Notes under the pieces: model-generated
The model's database searches: none
Told to the model about the DNA's origin: nothing
The model's input: only the letters and a program-made list of their open reading frames with translations
Translations under genes and position numbers: made by a program
NCBI GenBank assembly: GCA_013339765.2
Contig: CM023448.1
Coordinates: 330,602,941 to 330,666,940, forward strand
Length of the DNA stretch: 64,000 nucleotides
From: Haemaphysalis longicornis
Lineage: Eukaryota > Arthropoda > Arachnida > Ixodida > Ixodidae
Direction of reading: 5' to 3'
In this document: one piece after another, positions 56,862 through 64,000 of the stretch
How positions within the stretch are numbered: position 1 is the first letter of the stretch
Layout of the letters: the number at the start of each line of letters is the position of its first letter

Positions 56862-57967
56862 ACCTGATTGTATTCTTTTAGTGGCGAAACCCCATAGGGG
56901 CTCGGGCTGTCAACGTCTCATGTCGTCGTCATCATTCGTCATCGTAGCATCATGCGGTCACGGTACTAAAACACCTAGACACGCGTTTTCCAACGCCTCG
57001 AGCTAGATCGTATATAACGCGTGCTGAAAGAAGACACCGGCACACTCGTTTTTCGTTCGCGCTTGCTTCCTTGCTTCTATTTCGCTGCGTACTGGGTTTA
57101 ACTTTAAAATTTGCAGTTCTGCATTTCGAATTTCACTTCTCCTCCGTCTCCGTAACTGGGATGTCGCGTATATTAGCGCGCGCCATGTGGCAAGAGAGAG
57201 ACTGACAATCGTTGAATACATTTATACACTGTATGCGAGGCCCCTTCTCAGGTTTCTCGTTAGTGGAGATGGGCCGATTTTTTTTTAAGTTTTCAGGTTA
57301 TCTAATGCGTGTGGAGTAGTAATATCTGACTCGGGAACTTGGTGGCAACCTAATCTAAAGACTGGACTTGAACTAGGCGCGGTTGCTGGCTACGTTCAAT
57401 AAGGATTTCAGATTTTCAGATCTGTTGCAGGGTACACTTAGAAAATGATGGACAGGAACAGCCACAGAGGGTACACCCACACGAGGCATTCTCATTTAAC
57501 AATAACCCTTACCCCCAAAGCGATGTATGTGCACTGCCTGAGGTCAAGGTCACCTTAGCGGCATATCCACAGTGCACTAAGCGGGAAGTGCTCTGAATGA
57601 ACGCGTCCGTTTGCCTCTGTGCTCGTCTTTTTCAGCCCCCGGGTCCGGCCGTCAGCGCAAGCGACCATGCAGCGGGACGGAACACAATCGACGCATTCTG
57701 GTCAGGAGGCCGACCGGCAGGAATCTGTACCCGGAAATGACCGCAGCACGGGCAACCATGGTGTGGGGGGCCGCAAACGACCGCCTCGCACCTGGAGAGA
57801 GACGAGGTTACCTCGGTCTCGTTTAGGCGAGCTCCTTCTCGTGCAAGCGGAGCCTGTGAGCGCACAAAACCGGCGTGCGAAAGTGAGCGCCCAGCCACGG
57901 CAGCCTAGGTCACCCGGTTTCGCTTCACGTCCTTCACTGCACTCGAGTCGCACTTGCTCAGGGCTCA
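56862..57967. other. Unassigned DNA with an open GC-rich stretch
   Basis: 57600-57967 is open on the plus strand (the frame 57619-58263 continues into LINE sequence). It has an ATG at 57667 and a CTCGTCTTTTTCAG just upstream that resembles a splice acceptor. The translation is Arg/Ser/Gln-rich without a recognised domain. It could be a LINE ORF1 start or a host exon; the evidence is too weak to call either. Confidence 0.3.
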
Positions 57968-58044
57968 ATCAGAGACAGAGAGAGAACTTTATTTTGAAGC
58001 CTGCGTTCCCCGGACTGCTTAGCTCCTCGGTAAGGCTTTGGAGA
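57968..58044 (-). mobile_element. LINE 3'-end fragment
   Basis: On the minus strand it ends TTCAAAATAAAGTTCTCTCTC, as at 3606 and 17819, and is very short. It abuts the 3' end of another LINE type at about 58054. Confidence 0.5.
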
Positions 58045-58053
58045 CGATATAGA

Positions 58054-58947
58054 CCTTTATTTTTTATTCTTTATTCAACGTATACCTGCAGCGCCCGAAG
58101 GCGTTATAGCAGGGGGTTGCAGGTTCGAAAAAAAAACAAGTTTTCATTCACAGCAGACAATTGTACATTTAAGAGCCCATTCCACTCATGTATCGTTTTG
58201 ACAAAAATTGAATTTGAAAAAACTCCGGTCCTGGGACGGTATTCCCTGAGTTTAAAGGAATGATGAATTTGATTTGACAAATAATATGGTGTCTGTAAAT
58301 ACATATCCTTGTTGATTCCAGTTTTATTATTAAATATTAAATATAGAAGTTTTAATTGCAATTTTCTTCTACGTGATGAAAGCAGCTCCCAATTCAATTC
58401 TTGTTTCATAGCGGTACAGCTTTCCCGCCATTGATACCGTTCCAGGACGAACCTTGCCGCCCTGTTCTGTATTTTTTCTATTTTTATCACTGAGAGGTAC
58501 CTGCGCCGGATCCCAGACAGCGCAGGCGTATTCTAAGAAGACTGGTTGTACACACGTCAAATACGCACATTCTTTAAGTCGCTGATGGGAACATCTTAAG
58601 TCACGCTGAATAAAGTTTAACACTCTCCCAGCTTTCGTGACAACATAATCCACATGCACATTCCATGAGCAGTCAGAAGAAAAGAAAACACCCAGGTATT
58701 TCTAAGTTGTCTTCGTGGTAACTGGCACACCATTTACTACAGTATCCATATTCGATCTTCTTTTTCTTCTTTGAAAAACAAAGGTTAACGCCCTTATTAA
58801 AATTCAAAGACATTTTCACGTTGTACACCAGTCATGAATGCGCACCAAGTCGTTTTGAAGTTGGGAGGCATCCTGCTCACTCTTGATTTTCCGGTAGAAT
58901 ATACAATCATCGGCAAAAAGCCGGATAGACGATGAGATACCAACCGA
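58054..58947 (-). mobile_element. CR1/Jockey-like LINE fragment
   Basis: Minus-strand ORF2 in several frames: SVGISSSIRLFADDCIFYR (catalytic FADDC, near 58895), LQNDLVRIHDWC, then after a gap AGRVLNFIQRDLRCS and PVFLEYACAVWDP (58369-58659). IEKIQNRAARFVLERY with ELNWELLSSRRRKLQL and the C-terminus follow (58104-58490). The 3' end is AATAAAAAATAAAGG near 58054. The catalytic box is intact; the element is 5' truncated and frameshifted. Confidence 0.85.
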
Positions 58948-58989
58948 AAGTTTAGTCTCTTTGGGAAAGGAAAAAGTTATGGGGACTTG

Positions 58990-60123
58990 TGTGTTTCAAT
59001 GGTGGAAGGGGGGGGGGGGGAGGGGTAACATGCAACTTAAGGTTAAGGAAGCAACTTAAGGTTAAGGGAAAGCGAAACGCAGCTATAATGAAGCATAGAG
59101 CTCTGTGGGAGTATAACAAATATGAAGTAGTAAGAGGAATGTGGAAAGGAGTAATGGTTCCGGGTCTCACGTTTGTGAATGCTGTACTCTGCTTAAAATC
59201 AGACGTTCTATCAGGCCTTGAAGTAAAGCAGAGAATGGTAGGACGTTTGGCCTTAGGCGCGCATGGAAAAACAACTAACGAAGCAGTTCAGGGAGATATG
59301 GGCTGGGCGTCGTTTGAAGTTAGAGAAGCTCAGAGTAAAATATGCTTTGAGATGAGGTTGAGGGCAATGGATCAACGAAGGTGGGCAGCTAAGGTTTTTA
59401 GGTACCTATACTTGAAAAGCGTGGACATGCAGTGGTTAAGAAAGACTAGAAGGCTAACGATGAAATACCGGAAAGAACAGTGGGGAATCCAAAACAGCCA
59501 AGGTAACCAAAAAAGAGGCAAGGCAGATTGAAACGAATAAATGGAGGGAAAAAATGGAAGCTAAAACGTCGTTAGAGAGGTACAGGGCTGAGGAGATGAA
59601 CATCAGAAAGGAAAATTTCTACGATAATTCCCAGGGCAGTTGTTTGCTTTTTGAGGCTAGAGCAGGTTGCCTGCGAACTAAGAGTTTTGTGGGGAAGGAT
59701 TCACAAAATGATGGGGTATGCGTGGTCTGCGGAAAAGAAACAGAAACTATGCGGCACATCGTGTTAGAATGTGAGGGTATCCATCCGAATCTACATGAAG
59801 GGAATATTGGGCTTTCAGAAGCCCTAGGAATTAAAGGTATCACAGAGGAAGTTAACTTCAAGGCTGTCGAGGGGACGAAAAGAAGATTAGAATGCTGGTG
59901 GACGAAAAGCAGAGAGGGGAATATTGCCTAGGACAGTTACCACCTGTTACAGAAAAAAAAAGTATTTTGTGCCTAATAAGCTTTTTGTGCCTGCCCTAAG
60001 CAGCGCTAGTATTGAACCATAAGTGTAAAACATAGGTATATTAGTCCTTTTTGGTAAGATGACATGTCATCACCCCGATACAAAGGGGAAACCAATAGAA
60101 ATCATCATCATCATCATCATCAT
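58990..60123 (+). mobile_element. LINE-X 3' fragment (better-preserved copy)
   Basis: Two open frames give the ORF2 C-terminal region after the RT. 58989-59531 contains WEYNKYEVVRGMWKG, VMVPGLTFVNAVLCL, LALGAHGKTTNEAV and GWASFEVREAQSK. 59554-59931 contains YRAEEMNIRKENFYDNSQG and the zinc knuckle CVVCGKETETMRHIVLEC. One frameshift (about 59500-59560) separates them. The 3' end is AAGATGACATGTCATCACCC, then an ATC-triplet tail (60100-60123). The clade was not resolved; the coding preservation suggests a moderately young copy. A G run near 59010 marks the 5' truncation area. Confidence 0.85.
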
Positions 60124-60217
60124 GCATGTTTATTTACAGAGAGGAGTAAAAAAAGACGCCATGTGTCGATTTCGCAAGTTTAGTCTATTTGGGAAAGGAA
60201 AACGTTATGGGGACTTG

Positions 60218-62828
60218 CGATAAAACAATAATGGCTAGAATAGGGTATGGAGGTTAATTTCGACGTACTCTTGCTGTACATGGCCCGTCAGATTGGGAAT
60301 GCTTCGGCCACCTTGCAGCCTTTTCGTTCCTTTTCACCAGAATTACGTTGGGTCGCCGTATTTATAATGTCGAGAAACAGGTGCTCTTGTGCAGTAGTGA
60401 TCTGCAGCCAGATTGTACCTGTGCCATTCTGATCTACGGGAATGCCAAAGATCCGTACGGACTGCTTGCGAGGCATTTCTTTGCCGTCGAGGTTCTAGGC
60501 TGTGTTACGATTCAGGGCGCCGCTACCCTGTGCGCGCGTGCTGCAAGTTTGGTGTAGTGCGGGGAAGCTTCGTGTTCTTGGCGGCAAAGCCAACCTTCCT
60601 CGAACATGCTACGACAGGCAGGGGTGTTTCCGCCACACAGGCGCTTGCTGCGGTGACTCACACTTACGGCAGTTGCAAAATACAAAGAAAACTGTTCTGC
60701 GTGTTGACACTTGAAACTGCCAGCGGTTGACACTGGAAACTGCCAGCGGACGCCGCTCGCCGAGATCCCCTCGCCCTCTCTCTCGGACTCAACGTGCGCA
60801 GCTACAGCCGTTATCATGAGACCGGAAAGTGTGTTCTTGTGCGCCTGTACTGTGTTCGAGTCGTGTGGAAAGGTGTTTGACCATTGGCGCTTCGGCTTAT
60901 AAATATGCGTCTCCTCTGAGCACATATTCATTCGATTGACAGCATCGGATCCTGCTGTTGCTCGGTTCGAGTCAACTCACCGGGAAGGGTTTTCTTCCTC
61001 GTCGCTGTTCATCTTTCGCCATGAAGTAAACGGTTAAGTTTTGCCTTCGGCTGTTTGTCGTGAACATCAAGGTAGCTGCTTCTGCTCGCCGCTCGACCAC
61101 CTCGCTACCACCACACGACGGAGGCGACGGAGCTCGGTACGGGAACGCCTTCGCCAATGTAACAGATGATAAACTTCGGGTATCGCTTGCTTGAGCATGG
61201 CGTCAGTTGATGACCACCGTGCACTGCGGCTTTTAAAGACGATAGTCTTTTTTTAGCTACTTACACCTGAAAATTTTCATCCGTCTGTCTGTCTCTCGCT
61301 CGATTCAACATTTCGGCCAAAAGTTAAGGAATACTTGGACGAAACTTTTCCGAAACTCTAAATCTGGAAACACAGCTCATATAGTTGTCAACAATATTAG
61401 GCAAAATTAAAACATTAGGCATATTTAAGTCAAAACATTATTACACAACTGCAATTTGCAGTGTTCTTTTAATTGAAAATGAGTGTCTGCTTGATAATTG
61501 CGATAGAAGATTAAAAAATACGTGTTAAAAACAATATTTTGACGCAAAAATACAAAGAGCAGGCTACGAGCCTGGACCACGTGGCATCGTTCAAGTTGAA
61601 CAGTAACAAAAGGTTCCAGTAGATGGCGCGCGCGCAGTGGAACGCGCGAAAATTGAATTGGCTTCAGCACGTCTCGTCTGTGCTTATCGTCGCAGGAGCG
61701 AAAAGGGAGGAGAAGAGCGTGACAGGAGTACTCGGGAGAGGAGAGAGGCTGTTACGTGCAGAGGCGGCAGAAGGCTATTGCCTTTCGACGACATTTGCAG
61801 CGAAGTGAGCACGTACGCGGCCAAGTTTTTAGTAGAGCTTGCCAGCCCAATATTGTTGTGTATTGGACGGCAGCTACTCTTTAGAGTGCCTGGAGAGCTG
61901 TGTGACGCAAAAGGGTACTTTTATCGGCACAGATAGCGTGTTTAGGCCCCCGGAATATAATTTAGGGGGGATGTATGATCCTGAATGGCCAGGTTTAAGG
62001 GGGAGAGGAGGGGGGGGGGGGGGGTGTCCTGCTTCGTCGTGTGCTCCTGGTGAAAGCTTGCGTGTGCGGCTGACGGCGTTTGGGATTTTATTTTGGACTT
62101 GCCAGTTTGGGACGAAATATATAAGATACTCAATTGTTTGGGCCTTAATTGGTTATTTCTTTTGTTTTGGTTTTTAGAGCATTGAAATGTGGGCGATGGT
62201 ACGCTCGAACACAGTCTTTATATTGATCCCAACAATGGTACGGTTAAAGCCCGCTAAAGCCCGCTAAAGCCCGCTATAACTTTCGTAAAAAAATAGCATA
62301 AATAAAAGCATAAAAGCATAAAAGTCGGACTATTTTTTGGAAAATTCAAGGTTCGCAAAGGCAGGTTGCTTGCTCTACACACATCTCGTGGTGTGAAATA
62401 CAAGATATTGCTTGCTCCACTCTTATGCAGATTCCTAGATTTTCAAGAAGGCGTGGTTGGAAATAACATCGAATTCCATTGCTCACATGGAGTCATTACC
62501 AGACACAATGTGTTGGTCAGTACTCATTAGCACTACCTCAGTAATTTTGGGGTATCTTACGATGCTGTGAGGTTACAATGTTCAGTGAACCCGTAGATAA
62601 CGTAATCCTATACTTTGGATAAGGGCAGAATAGCACACACTTGAACTTACAGGGAAAATCATGTTTGAGAAGTAGGACCATGAAACACAAGAAGCCGACA
62701 CAGCGGGAAACACATATAGTGTCAATGGGGAAAAATATTTGTGAAAATGGCAAGACTCTACCTGCCGGTACGCGATAAAAGCTGTCTATCACATGAATTT
62801 CCTCAATTTCGTAATGTAATGATAGTAG
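60218..62828. other. Unassigned intergenic DNA
   Basis: No gene recognised. The opposed frames at 60413-60931 and the 112-codon frame at 61839-62177 carry no known domain. Minor features are a 16-base G run near 62015-62031 and three copies of a 10-bp AAAGCCCGCT unit at 62247-62276. Confidence 0.4.
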
Positions 62829-63019
62829 CAGTAGCATAGTCACAAATATATTGGAGATGGGGGGGGGGGGGGGTGCTGTTAGACGCCACTGGGGGGAAAT
62901 AGGAGAGACTTAGCCGGACGCTCAAACAATTGATGTCATTCTGCTGCATGCATAACTTTCGAGGGGTGTTCTGACGCCAACCCCCCCCCCCCCCTTCCCC
63001 TCCACTGGCTGCGCTCCTG
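62829..63019. mobile_element. Short hAT-like MITE with G/C-run ends
   Basis: Left end CAGTAGCATAGTCACAAAT is a worn form of the 47723 element's terminus, and the right end CTGGCTGCGCTCCTG of its other terminus. A G run (from about 62860) and a C run (about 62982) lie just inside. Flanking 8-mers GATAGTAG and GACAGCAG match at six of eight positions. At 191 bp it has no coding capacity. Confidence 0.5.
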
Positions 63020-63149
63020 GACAGCAGGGTAGAAAACTAAAATTCCTCGGGGCACTTAAGTCTGCTTACGAGATTTGAAGGTTAACGCCTGGCGATACTT
63101 ATCGATGGCTTCCTTACTGCTACACCGGTTCTGTTTTTGAGGCGCCTAG

Positions 63150-64000
63150 ATGTTAAAAAAGATGAAGAATACGAACGGCTACGTGCTATCTGGTGCTATC
63201 CGTAGGCGCGCTGAGCGGAAGGCTCGCCGTACAAAAGAATTAGAGGATGTGAGGCAGGCTTGCAAAGCTCAAAGACTTGTGAGACGCTACTTGGAAAAGT
63301 TAAGTCGACAACGGTGGCGTGATTTCTGCACTAAATTAGACTTGCGCCAGCCTCTATCCTGGATATGGCGGGTAATAAACGGCGTGCGAAACGACAGCCA
63401 GCAGCTACATCCATTCAGGGCGCTGTCATTACACGAGGGCATTTCCCAAAAAGAAGCGGCTGAAGGGTATTGTAGGCTCCTGTCTACGATTTCTACGCCT
63501 CACGTGTCCCCTTAGCGGGTTCCTGACGCAGCGCCACCAACCTCTCTGCCCGCCCTGGACCTTCTATTTTCGTTAGGCGAGCTGAACGCGGCCATCTCAA
63601 ACGTGAAGAAACGGTCTTCTCAAGGTTACGACGGCATAACATATAAGGCAATTTCCCCCCTCTCTCACACTCCCGCTTATGCCTTCTGAAGTATTACAAC
63701 TCAACATGGCTGCGTTGTAGTACTGTACCTGCAGAATGGAAAACAGCCAAAATTACAGCAATCCTAAAACCCGCGAAACAACCAACTCGATAGGACTCTT
63801 TTCGTCCCATAGCCCTACTTAGCTGTATCGGAAAAATCATGGAAAAAATGATCTTTAAAAGAATGACCTGGTACATCGAAAGCAGGACCTTTATCCGCCT
63901 GAAAAGATGGGCTTTCATGAAAACCTGTCTGCCATCGATAGCATCCTTGCTCTTGTGGCGTCACGAGAAGAAGAATTACACTGCAGCCACATAACAACAG
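63150..64000 (+). mobile_element. LINE ORF2 fragment running off the right edge
   Basis: 63150-63515 (121 codons) is the linker between endonuclease and RT: ARRTKELEDVRQACKAQRLV, RRYLEKLSRQRWRDF and SWIWRVINGVRN. Afterwards, in shifting frames, come ELNAAISNVKKRSSQGYDGI (RT start), KTAKITAILKPAKQPTR, FRPIALLSCIGKIMEKMIF and a DSILALVASREEE-type segment near the end. Stops and frameshifts show decay. The catalytic YADD/FADD would lie beyond the window. Confidence 0.85.

Noticed and set aside
57619..57967. Host exon with upstream splice acceptor
   Set aside because: Only a pyrimidine-rich AG and an open frame; no domain and no donor could be tied to it.

Overview
The window reads as intergenic, repeat-dense DNA from a large arthropod genome, most likely an ixodid tick. 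The pointers are the same tRNA-derived SINE in at least five places, with a body resembling the tick Ruka family as I remember it, plus several non-LTR retrotransposon lineages, microsatellites and no convincing host gene. The species cannot be fixed from sequence alone. Nearly every recognisable open reading frame belongs to a mobile element, and most are broken.

Layout. 0-9 kb: one copy of a 290-bp inverted dispersed repeat at the left edge, a 2-kb foldback element, two SINEs, a 61-bp exact direct repeat and an RTE-type LINE fragment. 9-13.6 kb: a 3' LINE fragment ending in a long AATC array, a CA array, a Tigger/pogo-like element with TA duplication, a SINE with clear target duplication, and a 43-bp perfect hairpin. 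16.5-30.8 kb: the centrepiece, a plus-strand I-group LINE (LINE-O, about 5.5 kb net) split by two later insertions. One is a 6.08-kb minus-strand LINE (LINE-N) in its ORF1, itself hit by an RTE piece. The other is a 2.7-kb insertion in its ORF2 that carries a small LTR element. Both insertions have target duplications whose removal puts the host frame back in register.

31-52 kb is dominated by one composite repeat family with shared ends in about eight copies. Three copies carry the same LINE reverse transcriptase C-terminus and RNase H fragment between inverted repeats, and two have a short palindrome there instead. Interspersed are a 510-bp foldback, CR1/Jockey-like LINE fragments, a Gypsy-like gag remnant and a hAT-like element with G-run ends. 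52-64 kb: a TTGA array grown from a SINE tail, the partner of the left-edge repeat, a second hairpin of the 13.4-kb type, LINE fragments on both strands, a short hAT-like relative and a LINE running off the right edge.

Nothing here works together as a host pathway. The biology is transposition history: nesting order, target-site duplications, non-autonomous derivatives and tails turning into microsatellites. All boundaries were read by eye; those with target duplications are firm and the others are approximate.
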